Below are positions 48,484 to 60,959 of a stretch of 64,000 bases of DNA, piece after piece (the first letter of the stretch is position 1; each line of letters begins with the position of its first letter). A program made the position numbers and the translations under genes. Source of the stretch: Scylla paramamosain. Lineage: Eukaryota > Arthropoda > Malacostraca > Decapoda > Portunidae. Location of the stretch: contig NW_026973671.1 in NCBI RefSeq assembly GCF_035594125.1, positions 516,001-580,000 of the forward strand, written 5' to 3'. The notes under the pieces are model-generated. The model saw only the letters and a list, made by a program, of their open reading frames with translations, was not told where the DNA came from and did not search any database.

Positions 48484-48940
48484 TTCTACTGGTTAACTCT
48501 TGCATCAGGGAGGTGGACAGAATAGTGGTGAATGACTGAGAATACTGGTTAACTCTTGCATCAGGGAGGTGGACAGTATAGTAGTGAAAGACTGAGAATA
48601 CCATTAGCTAATTACCTAATTAGCATTAGGGAGGTGGACAGAATAGTGGTGAAAGACTGAGAATACTGGTTAACTCTTGCATCAGGGAGGTGGACAGAAT
48701 AGTGGTGAAACACTGAGAATACTGGTTAGCTCTTGCATTAGGGAGGTGGATAGAATAGTGGTGAAAGACTGAGAAAACTGGTTAACTCTTGCATCTGGGA
48801 GGTGGACAGAATAATGGTGAAAGACTGAGAATACTGGTTAACTCTCGCATCTGGGAGGTGGACAGAATAATGGTGAAAGACTGAGAATACTGGTTAACTC
48901 TCGCATCTGGGAGGTGGACAGAATAATGGTGAAAGACTGG
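48484..48940. repeat. 56-bp minisatellite derived from family A LINE
   Basis: The word AGGTGGACAG recurs at 48511, 48567, 48632, 48688, 48744, 48800, 48856 and 48912. The period is 56 bp, except for one 65-bp unit that holds an insertion. Each unit contains ACTGGTTAACTCTTGCAT, identical in kind to family A coding sequence at about 49410-49450. A TAG array precedes it (48430-48476). Confidence 0.92.
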
Positions 48941-49094
48941 TTTTAAGGGAAACTAACATGAATTATTCAATTCTAGCATTACGTAGGTCAGGATCCCGTT
49001 TTCTGTTCAATGATGTATTGTGTGCGGGGCAAGAAACGCACAAAAGATTTTGTACACACGGAGGACTTGGTGTACATGACTGTGTATCTATCGA

Positions 49095-49097
<3 letters not shown>

Positions 49098-49175
<78 letters not shown>
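49098..49175. repeat. (AG)n microsatellite
   Basis: Perfect AG repeat of about 39 units. Confidence 0.97.
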
Positions 49176-49178
<3 letters not shown>

Positions 49179-49194
49179 TGTTATAAAATCTCCT

Positions 49195-51745
49195 ATAAAG
49201 GACACTGGCCGAGGACAACAAAAATCCAATAAAAAAAAAAATGCCCACTGAAATGCCAGTCCCATAAAAGGGTCAAAGCAGTGGTCAAAAATTTATGAAT
49301 AAGTGTCTTGAAACCTCCCTCTTGAAGGAATTCAAGTCATAGGAAGGTGGAAATACAGAAGCAGGCAGGGAGTTCCAGAGTTTACCAGAGAAAGGGATGA
49401 ATGATTGAGAATACTGGTTAACTCTTGCGTTAGAGAGGTGGACAGAATAGGGGTGAGAGAAAGAAGAAAGTCTTGTGCAGCGAGGCCGCGGGAGGAGCGG
49501 AGGCATGCAGTTAGCAAGATCAGAAGAGCAGTTTGCATGAAAATAGCGGTAGAAGACAGCTAGATATGCAACATTGTGGCGGTGAGAGAGAGGCTGAAGA
49601 CAGTCAGTTAGAGGAGAGGAGTTGATGATTCGAAAAGCTTTTGATTCCACCCTGTCTAGAAGAGCAGTATGAGTGGAACCCCCCCAGACATGTGAAGCAT
49701 ACTCCATACATGGACGGATAAGGCCCTTGTACAGAGCTAGCAGTTGGGGGGGGGGGGGGATGAGAAAACTGGCGGAGACGTCTCAGAACACTTAACTTCA
49801 TAGAAGCTGTTTTAGCTAGAGATGAGATGTAAAGTTTCCAGTTCAGATTATAAGTAAAGGACAGACCGAGGATGTTCAGTGTAGAAGAGGGGGACAGTTG
49901 AGTGTCATTGAAGAAGAGGGGATAGTTGTCTGGAAGGTTGTGTCGAGTTGATAGATGGAGGAATTGAGTTTTTGAGGCATTGAACAATACCAAGTTTGCT
50001 CTGCCCCAATCAGAAATTTTAGAAAGATCAGAAGTCAAGCGTTCTGTGGCTTCCCTGCGTGAAATGTTTACCTCCTGAAGGGCTGGACGTCTATGAAAAG
50101 ACGTGGAAAAGTGCAGGGTGGTATCATCAGCGTAGGAGTGGATACGACAAGAAGTTTGGTTTAGAAGATCATTAATGAATAATAAGAAGAGAGTGGGTGA
50201 CAGGACGGAACCCTGAGGAACACCACTGTTAATAGATTTAGGAGAAGAACAGTGACCGTCTACCACAGCAGCAATAGAAGGGTCAGAAAGGAAACTTGAG
50301 ATGAAGTTACAGAGAGAATAGAAACCGTAGGAGGTTAGTTTGGAAATCAAAGGTTTGTGCCAGACTCTATCTGTTGTCCAAGGCAACAGCAAAAGTCACC
50401 AAAATCTCTAAAAGAGGATAACCAAGACTCAGTAAGGAAAGCCAGAAGATTACCAGTAGAGCGGCCTTGACGGAACCCATACTGGCGATCAGATAGAAGG
50501 TTGTGAATTGATAGATGTTTAAGAATCTTCCTGTTGAGGATAAATTCAAAAACTTTAGATAGGCAGGAAATTAAAGCAATAGAACGGTAGTTTGAGGGAT
50601 TAGAACGGTCACCCTTTTTAGGAACAGGCTGAATGTAGGCAAACTTCCAGCAAGAAGGATAGTTAGATGTTGACAGATAGAGCAGAAAGAGTTTGACTAA
50701 GCAAGGTGCAAGCACCTTGCTTAGTCGTTTCGGAGAAACAATAGTGTTTCGGAGAACAATAGGAGGGATCCCATCAGGTCCATAAGCCTTCCGAGGATCT
50801 AGGCCAGCGAGGTCATGGAAAACATCATTGCGAAGAATTTTAATAGGTAGCATGAAGTAGTCAGTGGGTGGAGGAGAGGGAGGAACAAGCCCAGAATCGT
50901 CCGAGGTAGAGTTTTTAGCAAAGGTTCGAGCGAAGAGTTCAGCTTTAAAAATAGATGTGATAGCTGTGGTGCCATCTGGTTGAAATAAAGGAGGGAAAGA
51001 AGAAGAAGCAAAGTTATTGGAGATATTTTTGACTAAATGCCAGAAGTCACGAGGAGAGTTAGATCTTGAAAGGTTTTGACACTTTCTGTTAATGAAGGAG
51101 TTTTTGGCTAGTTGGAGAACAGACTTGGCATGGTTCCGGGCAGAAATATAAAGTGCATGAGATTCTGGTGATGGAAGGCTTAAGTACCTTTTGTGGGCCA
51201 CCTCTCTATCATGTATACCACGAGAACAAGGTTTGGAAGGTTTAGGTCGAGAAAAAGAGTGAGGAATGTACGCCTCCATGCCAGACACCATCATCTCTGT
51301 TATGCGCTCAGCACACAAAGACGGGTCTCTGACACGGAAGCAGTAGTCATTCCAAGGAAAACCAGCAAAATACCTCCTCAAGTCCCCCCAACTAGCAGAG
51401 GCAAAACGCCAGAGGCACCTTCGCTTAGGGGATCCTGAGATGATAGAGATATGAGATTGTGATCGGAGGAGCCCAACGGAGAAGAAAGGGTGACAGCATA
51501 AGCAAGATTAGAAGTCAGAAAAAGGTCAAGAATGTTGGGCGTATCTCCACGACGGTCAGGAATACGAGTAGGGTGTTGCACCAATTACTCTAGGTCGTGG
51601 AGGATAGCAAAGTTGTAGGCTAGTTCACCAGGATGGTCAGTGAAGGGAGAGGAAAGCCAAAGCTGGTGGTGAACATTGAAGTCTCCAAGAATGGAGATCT
51701 CTGCAAAGGGAAAAATAGTGTGTGGGGAACTATCTGTGACGAGAG
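49195..51745 (-). mobile_element. Non-LTR family A, best-preserved copy
   Basis: On the minus strand, three long overlapping frames. First an endonuclease end: [11 protein letters not shown] and [12 protein letters not shown] (51584-51378). Then 344 codons of linker and polymerase start: YGPDGIPPIVL, WKFAYIQPVPKKGDRSNPSN, YGFRQGRSTGNLLAFLTESW (51381-50347). Then 262 codons with SGVPQGSVLSPTLFLLFIND and the intact catalytic YADD (HSYADDTTLHF), NLVLFNASKTQFLHLS and LNILGLSF (50392-49604). Last a C-terminal region (49707-49285). The 3' end at 49195 carries CCGAGGACAACAAAAATCC and an A run. Few shifts separate the frames, so this is the youngest family A copy. It lies in the intron between the two SRCR exons. 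Confidence 0.88.
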
Positions 51746-51772
51746 TTTCAGTCACGCGGAGGCTCAGGTAAG

Positions 51773-52510
<738 letters not shown>

Positions 52511-52512
52511 AG

Positions 52513-52620
52513 GTGGCGTGTAGAAGCATGGGTTATGAAGGGGGCGTGGGGAAGGCTTACCCCGGCGGCCATTTTGGTGTTGGGGACGGTGTTATCCAAT
52601 TGGACCTGCCCAACTGCAAG
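52513..52620 (+). CDS. Gene 2 exon: second part of the SRCR domain
   Basis: The acceptor GTCTGAG directly follows a CT array of about 66 bp. The 108-nt exon (36 codons, phase 0 both sides) reads VACRSMGYEGGVGKAYPGGH and FGVGDGVIQLDLPNCK and ends at AAG|GTTAGT, a good donor. CR.MGY.GG, FG.G.G.I.LD and the following Cys are the central and C-terminal SRCR signatures. SRCR domains bind extracellular ligands. The rest of the domain (last Cys residues) must lie in a later exon, which I could not find. Confidence 0.8.
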
Positions 52621-52955
<335 letters not shown>

Positions 52956-52974
52956 CAATACGTGTAATGTCAAT

Positions 52975-53480
52975 AAGGTCTATGTAAACACGTAAATTTG
53001 CAAAAATTTGACCTTACTCTTTGTAAATTAGGGAGATAAAAGAGAACGGCGGATGTCTTGCATTAGAGAAAACGAAAACATTTTAACATAAACTAAAAAA
53101 ATTGAATTAATCTCTACTATTTCTAAACAGTTTATAGGATAGTGTAAGCGTCTCTTCCATTGTATCTATTATTTTGTAATGTTTTGTTCTATTAATTGTC
53201 AGTTTTTAGTGCAAGAAGTTAAAGAAAAGAGGAAAGAGAAAACTCATTTATATAGGTAAGATCAATATGAATGCCATTAACACGTATATTTGCAAGACTT
53301 TCGACCCCATGATTTCCAGGGAGTGAACGGCGGCCATCTTGGAAATGTAGGTATTAGAAAAAACGTTTTTTTTTTTTTTTTTTTTAGCCAACTAAAAAAA
53401 AAACATTGATATAATATAACTATTACTAAATTATAGTAGTTTTACGATAGTGTTAACATTTACTGTTATATGAATCGACT
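52975..53480. repeat. Imperfect tandem duplication, about 292-bp period
   Basis: ACACGTAAATTTGC at 52989 and ACACGTATATTTGC at 53280 start matching series: GAACGGCGG, ATTAGA, AACTAAAAAA, TATTACTAAA-like words, and GATAGTGT. Diverged but colinear over about 200 bp. Confidence 0.6.
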
Positions 53481-53549
53481 CTAATTATTTATTGGCGTTG
53501 ATATTACATAAATTACACAAGCTCAATCTATTACAAAATATATATAACG

Positions 53550-53589
<40 letters not shown>
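53550..53589. repeat. (AC)n microsatellite
   Basis: Perfect AC repeat of about 20 units. Confidence 0.95.
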
Positions 53590-53593
<4 letters not shown>

Positions 53594-53856
53594 AAAACAC
53601 CATTATGTATGCATAATATGGGAAATACTGTATTTTTAGTGCTTCTTCTGGAAATACTGTAGACATGTTGTTAATCTGCCACTGGAACCTTAAACACACA
53701 CTTGAAAGCACTTGTAATTTTAACCAGTGACCTGCAGTGTAGCTCGTATCATTCCTATTCTCTACTTTCTGTGCATTTTTTTTCTTTTCTTTTGTCATTT
53801 TGTGTGTTGCAATATTTATAGGGGAATAAGAATGTGTATGTGTATAATTAAGTTAA

Positions 53857-54175
53857 AGAAATAAGTGAACAGTTGCAGCATCCAGGACAAGTGAAGCATT
53901 GGTCAAGGTGGTTCAGGGAGGAAGGGAATTGTGCTGCCTGAAACTAAAAAATGGTGTGGGTGGCCCTGGAAGACAAATAAGGGGGCTGTTACTGCCTTAA
54001 AGCAGCCAGTGGAGTCTGATGTCAAGACCACTGGACGCTTTAAGACAGTAGCAGCCCTGTGGGGCTCCCACACTGTGTTTTAGATTGAGGCATATCACAG
54101 TTCCCTTCCTGCCTGAACCACCTTGAGCAGTGCTTGACTTGTCCTGGATGCTGCCAACTGTTCAGCTATTTCTTG
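53857..54175. repeat. Long inverted repeat (about 150-bp arms, 15-nt loop)
   Basis: Arm 53857-54012 and the complement of 54028-54175 share, in order, AACAGTTG, GCAGCATCCAGGACAAGT, CAAGGTGGTTCAGG, GGAAGGGAA, GTGTGGG, GGCTG.TACTG.CTTAAAGC and CCAGTGG. A transcript would fold into a long hairpin. The right arm overlaps the end of the coding exon at 54095-54429, so the left arm is an inverted copy of that exon's end. Confidence 0.85.
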
Positions 54176-54429
54176 GACTGAATTAGCTGCTTCCTTGAGG
54201 CCCATGGTCTGCACAATAGTCTCAAATGAGTACTCTTTCATTTGAGCCATATTAACAAACAGCGAGTTATCAAAAGATGTTGTTGCGCAATAATGCGCCA
54301 GAATGCGGAAAAAGTCGCCTGGTGTTAGTGGTCTCCAACACGCCTCAGGGCACGCTGAGTACAGCTTATGGATCAGTGGCGTGAAGCTGAGGGATGCACT
54401 CATGTCATCACAGGGGCTGAGACTCTTGG
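54095..54429 (-). CDS. Unrecognised coding exon with stop
   Basis: Acceptor-like AACCATTTTAG opens a frame of about 110 codons on the minus strand: KSLSPCDDMSASLSFTPLIH, RPLTPGDFFRILAHYCATTS, FSFETIV-like and QTMGLKEAANSVQEIAEQLA, then LLKVVQAGREL and TGA. The composition is balanced and helical with no repeats, so it looks like real coding sequence, but I do not recognise the family. The last 27 codons are duplicated in inverted form at 53857-53935 with changes. It could be the terminal exon of a gene whose other exons are outside view, or a captured fragment. Confidence 0.45.
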
Positions 54430-54639
54430 CTAAAATGGTTCACTCTCAAGAGGGCCATGCTTGTTACACCATTAGTACCAGACCCTCCAGCCAGGGGAGG
54501 AGTCAATACTTAGGATGAACACTGTACACATATACACATATACTGGGTGTCCTGGGAGGAAGGTCATACTTTGTCAGCAATGAAAGATCAAGTTATTCTA
54601 AGTCAGAAATATTCTATGTTGAAGTGCTTTTAATGCTGT

Positions 54640-54826
54640 GGTTTAGAAGTCACTTCCAGCATGAAGGAAAGGAAGATGTTGACAGAGCTGGAAGAGTTTG
54701 CCTAGGCAAAGACAGTGACAAAAGCACAGTTTTGGAGAACAATAGGAGGGACCCCACCAGGTCCATAAGCCTTCCAAGGGTTAATGTCAGTGAGGGCATG
54801 GCAAACATCATTGTGAAGGATCTTAA
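54640..54826 (-). mobile_element. Non-LTR family A fragment, first part
   Basis: GGAGAACAATAGGAGGGACC, CCATAAGCCTTCCAAGGGTT and CATCATTGTGAAGGATCTTAA match 50750-50840. Interrupted at TTAA by a MITE, and it continues at 55495. Confidence 0.8.
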
Positions 54827-55490
54827 CTCTCTCATGCACCAGTAAGTTTCACAAGTTTTCTGTCCAATACTTCTGTTGGCAGCCATTTGCAGCCTCTCTG
54901 TGCACCTTGCAAAACTTAGATTTGGAAGTTTCCTTTCTTTTGAGACTTATAAGAAGGCACATATTATATATCACTAGATTCACAAGGAAATTGTCTTTTT
55001 GGTGATTGCCAAAAATAAAATTTCACTTACTTTTTCCCTCAAAAATAAATACAAAACAAGAAAGAATGTTCACAATTTTGTAGCTCAAAACTTTTCCTGC
55101 AAGCATTTTGTGGGCTGTACATTACCTAAACTGTCTTTTTATGGGCTTTACAATGGTACTGTTGACATTGTGATATGTCAGTTAGATCTCAAGAAAATAA
55201 AGGAAAACTGAAATCATTATTTGTCACAGATTACAAGAAGACAGCCTGAATCACAGGCTGAAACTGACAAATGATCTAGCTGTCTGCCTATTCTGAGAAG
55301 CATCATTGTTACCAGTTCATTGCTTCTGTGAAATGCATGCTCATCTTGAACTCACCAAAAAACATTGATGCACTTACAATAGAAACTTTATTTTTAATTA
55401 ATTTAAATAAGATTTTATTGCACTTGTGCGCTGGTGCAGTTTGACATTGAAGATGTTTTGACGTCCGGTGTGCGTCCGGTGTATGAGGGA
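54827..55490. mobile_element. TTAA-targeting MITE nested in family A
   Basis: The element starts CTCTCTCATGCACC after TTAA (54823-54826) and ends GGTGTATGAGGGA before CTAA (55491-55494). The ends are inverted repeats at 11 of 13 positions. The unoccupied family A sequence at about 50837 reads ATTTTAATAGG, showing a single TTAA where this copy has two. This fits a piggyBac- or Kolobok-type target. 664 bp, non-coding. Confidence 0.7.
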
Positions 55491-55494
55491 CTAA

Positions 55495-55700
55495 TGGGTT
55501 GCATGAAATAATCCAAGGGAAAAGGAGAGGGAGGATCATGCCCTGAATCACTCAAGGTAGAGTTTTTAGCAAAGATTTGAGCAAAGAGTTCACCTTTAGA
55601 GATAGATGAGATGGCAGTATTGCCATCAAGTTGAAATACAGGTGGGAAAGATGAAGAAGCAGTGTTATTAGAGATATTTATGGCTAGGTGGCAGAAGTCA

Positions 55701-55785
<85 letters not shown>

Positions 55786-56090
55786 AGAAAGATTGTGACA
55801 TTTTCTGTTGATGAAGGAGGTTTTGGCTAGTTGGAGGACAGACTTGGCATAATTCTGGACAGAAATATAAAGTGCATTAGATTCAGGTGATGGAAGGCTG
55901 AAGTACATTTTATGGGCCACCTCTCTATCATGTATAACACAAGAACCAAGGTTTGGAAGGTTCAGGGTGAGAGAAAGACAGACATGAAGACATACATCCT
56001 CAGCCCTGCTGTGTGTTCAGCACACAGAGGCAAGTCTTGTACATGGAAGCAGTAGTCATTCTAACTAAGGAAAACTAGTTAACACCCCTG
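55495..56090 (-). mobile_element. Non-LTR family A fragment, second part, with AG array
   Basis: Continues the copy after the MITE: GTAGAGTTTTTAGCAAAG, AAGTGCATTAGATTC, GCCACCTCTCTATCATGTAT and ACATGGAAGCAGTAGTCATTC match 50900-51360. An AG array at 55704-55782 sits where the intact copy has CACGAGGAGAGTTAGATCT. Confidence 0.8.
55704..55782. repeat. (AG)n microsatellite inside family A
   Basis: About 39 AG units flanked by AGAAGTCACAA and GATCTAGAAAG of the host element. Confidence 0.95.
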
Positions 56091-56307
56091 AACCATGAAA
56101 ACCTTGTTTAAGTAAAGAAAAACTGCATGTACATGCTTACAAACATTTTATTTATCAATTAACTAAATAGATAGAGAAAGACAATTAACACTGGTAAGTT
56201 GCCTCTCATCTCCTCCTCTGTTATTTGAATTTGTGCTTTGCAGGAATCCATGTACAGTGAAACCATGGAGGCTGAAATCATGGATAACAGGGATGACTAT
56301 GCTGTAA

Positions 56308-56436
<129 letters not shown>

Positions 56437-56518
56437 TAATGAACTCCAGTGATCTGTTGCTCTATTTGGAAAATTGTTTCTGCATGTCCTTATCTCCTTT
56501 TTCTCTTGTTAAGTTTAT

Positions 56519-56523
<5 letters not shown>

Positions 56524-56597
<74 letters not shown>
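56524..56597. repeat. (GA)n microsatellite
   Basis: Perfect GA repeat of about 37 units. Confidence 0.97.
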
Positions 56598-56599
<2 letters not shown>

Positions 56600-57461
56600 C
56601 TAAACAGACTGGTACTTACCTCCTTCCCAACCCTTCTCCCACCTTCCCTCCCTCCCTTCTCCCCCTCATGAAGTGCTCCCCTTCTTCAGTAATTAATCTC
56701 CTCCTCTCCACAGGTAAGCGAAGGACAGGTGTGGCTTGGTCATTAGTGTGGCTCCAGGTATGTACTAGATATGCTTTCTTTCTCATAGATGGTGACTTGA
56801 AGTAGTCTCTCTTCCATTTTTATTGATATTTCACACATTTTTCATTCTGAGTGTCTTATTTTTAAGTTTTGAAGTAGCTCTGTTTTATTTGCCCATTGGC
56901 TCGTTGGTTAATGATCTTATTATGTGTAGTACCTGTTTGGTTCCTCAGCTAGGTAGTCAGCCAGTCAATTAGTGAATCAGACGGTGTATCGGTTTGTCAT
57001 GCCATCTGTTAGCTGGAGTGATATATAGCCTTGCAAATTATCTTAGTGAGTATTCTGCCGTCTGGTGGGAGATTTATGAACTTATTGTTACATACTGCCA
57101 TCTTGCAGGTGAATAACACACGATGAATTTTCACTTCTATCTGACCACCGTGACGAGTTAATGTCATGTCTGAACGGCTGACGTACAGTCCAAGTTGTCC
57201 TACTGGTTGTAAGAGGAGGTGAATTTTGACGCTTACTTCGCTTGCACGACACGAAGGATTTAGAGGAAAATGCTGATGTTGTCATTAATCCATTACTCTA
57301 TGACTCAACATCACTCAAGGCCGTGACAACAAAACCATAGGAGTGTGTGTGGATCTCAGTCTGAAAAAAAATAATGTGTCCGATATAGAAACGTAACTCT
57401 CAGGTCTTTGTCTTTGGTCTCCCGGATCTTGCCAGGTACCGTGGGAAGGCAGGCAGGCAGG

Positions 57462-57465
<4 letters not shown>
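56598..57465. other. No supported gene
   Basis: Acceptor- and donor-like sites bracket short segments (56722-56759 and 57402-57435), but neither continues the SRCR domain in frame. Confidence 0.4.
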
Positions 57466-57540
<75 letters not shown>

Positions 57541-57584
57541 CAACTTTATTTCCTTTTTAGTATGGTTTCTGTTAAACATACCAC

Positions 57585-57647
<63 letters not shown>

Positions 57648-57870
57648 TTGTCAGGTCACACACACACACACACACACACACAGTGGTTGTGGTGTTGGTG
57701 GTGGTGGAGGAGGAGGAGAAGGAGGAGGAAAAGGAGGAAGAGGTGGAGGAGGAGGAGGAGGAGGAGGAGGAGGAGGAGGAGGAGGAGGAGGAGGAGGTGG
57801 TGGTAGAGGTGGTGGAGGAGGAGGAGGAGGAGAAGGAAGAGGAAGTGGTGGAGGAGGAGCTGGAGGTGAG
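57466..57870. repeat. Microsatellite cluster CT, GA, CA, GGT, GGA
   Basis: CT 57467-57537, GA 57590-57642, CA 57658-57682, then GGT/GGA triplets to about 57865. The Pro- and Glu-rich frames are artefacts. Confidence 0.95.
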
Positions 57871-57924
57871 AAAGTCCATCCTCCCTCACCTTGACTCGTC
57901 TGTCTAAACAAACACTGCAGGTCA

Positions 57925-58210
57925 TGCAGCACCACCACCACCACTACCACCACCACCACCACTACCACAGCAAAAACATAGTACTTTAACAACCACTATT
58001 ACTACCGCAACACCACCACTAACAACTATTATCGTCATCACCTATACCACTACCATCTTCACTACTACTACTACTACTACTACTACAACCATCACTCACG
58101 AGATCTATCACTATCATCACCACCGCCATCACTACCACCATCATCATAGTTTCAACCTACCATTCTCTTACGTCAAACCACCACCACCACCACCACTACC
58201 ACCACCACAG
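57925..58210. repeat. (CCA)n/(CTA)n-rich simple sequence
   Basis: Interrupted ACC, ACT and ATC triplets over 280 bp. Confidence 0.85.
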
Positions 58211-58214
58211 AATG

Positions 58215-58453
58215 AATGAACGTTGGGAGAGAAAGGGAAGTTAGATGAACGGTAGAAGGGAGTGAAAGAAAGGATGTAATGAAGGAACTGAGGGAGAGAG
58301 AGGGAAAGAAGGAAGAAAGGATGAAAGAGTTAGATAAGGAGAGATGGAGGAATGGAAGGAAGGAGGGGAAGATAGATTAAGAAGGAAGTAGTGACAGAAG
58401 GAAGACGGGAAGGAGAAAGAGGAAAAAGAAGGAATTGAAGGAGGAAGAGAGGA

Positions 58454-58540
<87 letters not shown>

Positions 58541-58569
58541 CGTGCGATGATACAGTGAGAGAAGGCGCA

Positions 58570-58641
<72 letters not shown>

Positions 58642-58720
58642 CAATCTGAACTTTCCGAACTGAGCCTTGGAATAACCACCACAACCACCACCACCACCAC
58701 CACCACTACTTCCCTTCCTC
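58215..58720. repeat. Purine-rich tract with two (AG)n arrays and a CCA run
   Basis: GGA/GAA-rich sequence leads into AG 58458-58537, 38 bp of unique sequence, AG 58574-58640, and then CCA 58681-58707. Confidence 0.93.
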
Positions 58721-59037
58721 CTGCTCCTCCTCCGCCACTCGTTCCCCAATAATAAAGTTTAATGGGGAACTGACAAATTTTCAATAAGAGGCCAACCCGC
58801 TGCTTCCACCCCCCACCTCCTCCTCCTCCTCCCCCCCCCCTTAATCGTGGCAGCAGGTGAGTAGGGGCAGACTGTGCTTGACAAAGAACGTCATTTATAG
58901 GAAATAGGATTATATAATGGTTATCCTACGGTAAATGTTGTATAATGTTGCGTTTTTATGTTACCATCTTCATTATTATTACTCTCCTCATTCATGTGAC
59001 TCCACTCCGGCCTTCTCCATTCAGTCTGTCTTCTTCC

Positions 59038-59039
<2 letters not shown>

Positions 59040-59070
<31 letters not shown>

Positions 59071-59183
59071 TCCAGGCCATCTCCACGCATCAAATACTGA
59101 CGCCGGTACTCTTAAACCCATTTCTCTCACAGGATCTGTTTTTTAAAGAGGTTACCGAGCTGACATGTTGTGTTTTAACGGTC

Positions 59184-59268
<85 letters not shown>

Positions 59269-59343
59269 GACTGCAATGATGAACCTTTTTATTGTTCCTG
59301 TTCTGACGATGTTTATATGTATCGATCTTGTATATAATCTCTC

Positions 59344-59402
<59 letters not shown>
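59040..59402. repeat. (GTCT)n, (CT)n and (GT)n microsatellites
   Basis: GTCT 59040-59069, CT 59185-59266 and GT 59346-59402, separated by unique sequence. Confidence 0.95.
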
Positions 59403-59404
<2 letters not shown>

Positions 59405-59520
59405 AAGAGTAACAGCAGCAAAATGAGACACAAAATCAGCTTTGATTGAATATGTGGAAATATAAAGCCAGCCACTGTTTACAGTTAGGAATGTAATAGT
59501 GAATTAATCCATTTTATTAC

Positions 59521-59770
59521 CAGTGAAAGTAGAGAAACGTGGGGCCGGTTCTACTTTACCTCTGTTCTTTAGCACTGAAAATAGAGGGGGGAACATGAAG
59601 CTGGTTCCACTTTGAGACCGTAGATTGCAGCTTCATAATCTCCTCTATTCTTTAGTTTTGAAAATAGAGAAGTATAAAACCGGTTCCACTTTCCACTTTG
59701 GGCTGCAATCTCTATTCCTTGGCACTGAAAACCGAGAAACACGAGCTGGTTTTACTTTGCGCCTAAGAAT
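59521..59770. repeat. Diverged tandem repeat, four units
   Basis: Units starting CACTGAAAATAGAG or similar at about 59521, 59573, 59659 and 59724 each contain a GGTTCCACTTT-like word. Unit length varies from 52 to 86 bp. Origin unknown. Confidence 0.6.
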
Positions 59771-60654
59771 ACACCACCAAAACTACCTCTCTACTTGGCA
59801 GCTTGTTGGAGACGCGGGGTAGCCTTCCTTCGTTCACCCAACCTTGCTGTGCTTAACGAAACGTGTCCAGTGTAACTCAGATTTCTCAAACCAGGTGTCC
59901 TCCTCCTCCTGGGCCATTAACTACTCATTAATAAGGTTTCTACATTTTTAAAGGTGCAATAGTCTTGAGAACCAGGCTAAGCTAATCATCTCTGACCTTT
60001 GAAAATAGTCGTGGTGAGAGAGAAATAGAGAGCAAAGGGCGATAGACAGGCGTTATACCAGTGACAGACTGCTGATACTGTCCCTGTTAGTGGCACACAC
60101 TTACGGTAATGACTTTGTCCCGTCCATCATCAAGGCTGCAAATGAACCTCAGATGAACGGGAAATACTGGGGTGCAGGAGTGAGGGGGTGAGCGAAGGTT
60201 GGACCTCACAGGCTGGGTTGTGTTGTGGTGTGTTGTGGGGAAGGAAAAATACCTAAGAAAAAAAAATAACTTGCATAACATTTATTTGGAACACATTTAT
60301 ACTTATACATTTTAGAGAAAGAACATTTAAACTCCCTGACAAAATTAGCATCTTTTTAATACACTTCTCAGCCGCTGCTTGGAATTCTTCAGGTAAACAA
60401 GAAACAACAACGGTAATAATTCAAGGGGTTTCGGCTAAACAGAAGCCAAGGAACGTATAGATGATAGGATAAATGATTGTCTAGAGAGGATTTAGACAAA
60501 GGCGCCCTCTACTCGGCACCAGCATCCCATGGACGGCACATTGTCTCCGTCACGTCCCGCCAGTGGAGAAGTCAAATAAATAATACGTTTTCTTCTCCTA
60601 CAAGGCACAAGTTGGTAATTTTTTTTCTTTTCTTTTCTTTCTTTATTTTTTTTT
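59771..60654. other. No supported gene; one possible micro-exon
   Basis: On the minus strand TTCATTTGCAG and GTAAGTGTGT bracket 31 nt at 60105-60135 (LDDGRDKVIT in one frame). Both sites are strong, but no partner exon was found. Confidence 0.3.
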
Positions 60655-60723
60655 TGGGGGGTGTTAGTTCAGTATATGATTGCACCTGATACCTGTTTGT
60701 TTGTTTGTTTGTTTGTTTGTCTG

Positions 60724-60758
<35 letters not shown>

Positions 60759-60905
60759 GTGCCTGCATATTGATCTATATCTGTTTATCCTGCCTTTCTG
60801 TCTGTCCTCCAGTCTGTTTGTCTGTCTGTTTGTCTATCTATCTGCCTGTCTGTGTCTGTTTATCTACCTATGTATGTATGTATGTATGTATGTATGTATG
60901 TCAGG
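60655..60905. repeat. Tetranucleotide cluster (TTTG), (TATC), (TGTC), (TATG)
   Basis: TTTG 60695-60719, TATC 60727-60758, TGTC/TGTT 60797-60835 and TATG 60870-60901. Confidence 0.93.
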
Positions 60906-60959
60906 TCAAACTAGCCAGACATGCACAGTTAGCGAGTTGAATATCAGAAGGTACCATTT

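Noticed and set aside
56722..56759. Next SRCR exon of gene 2 (VSEGQVWLGH)
   Set aside because: A stop follows in that frame and the phase does not fit exon 52513-52620.
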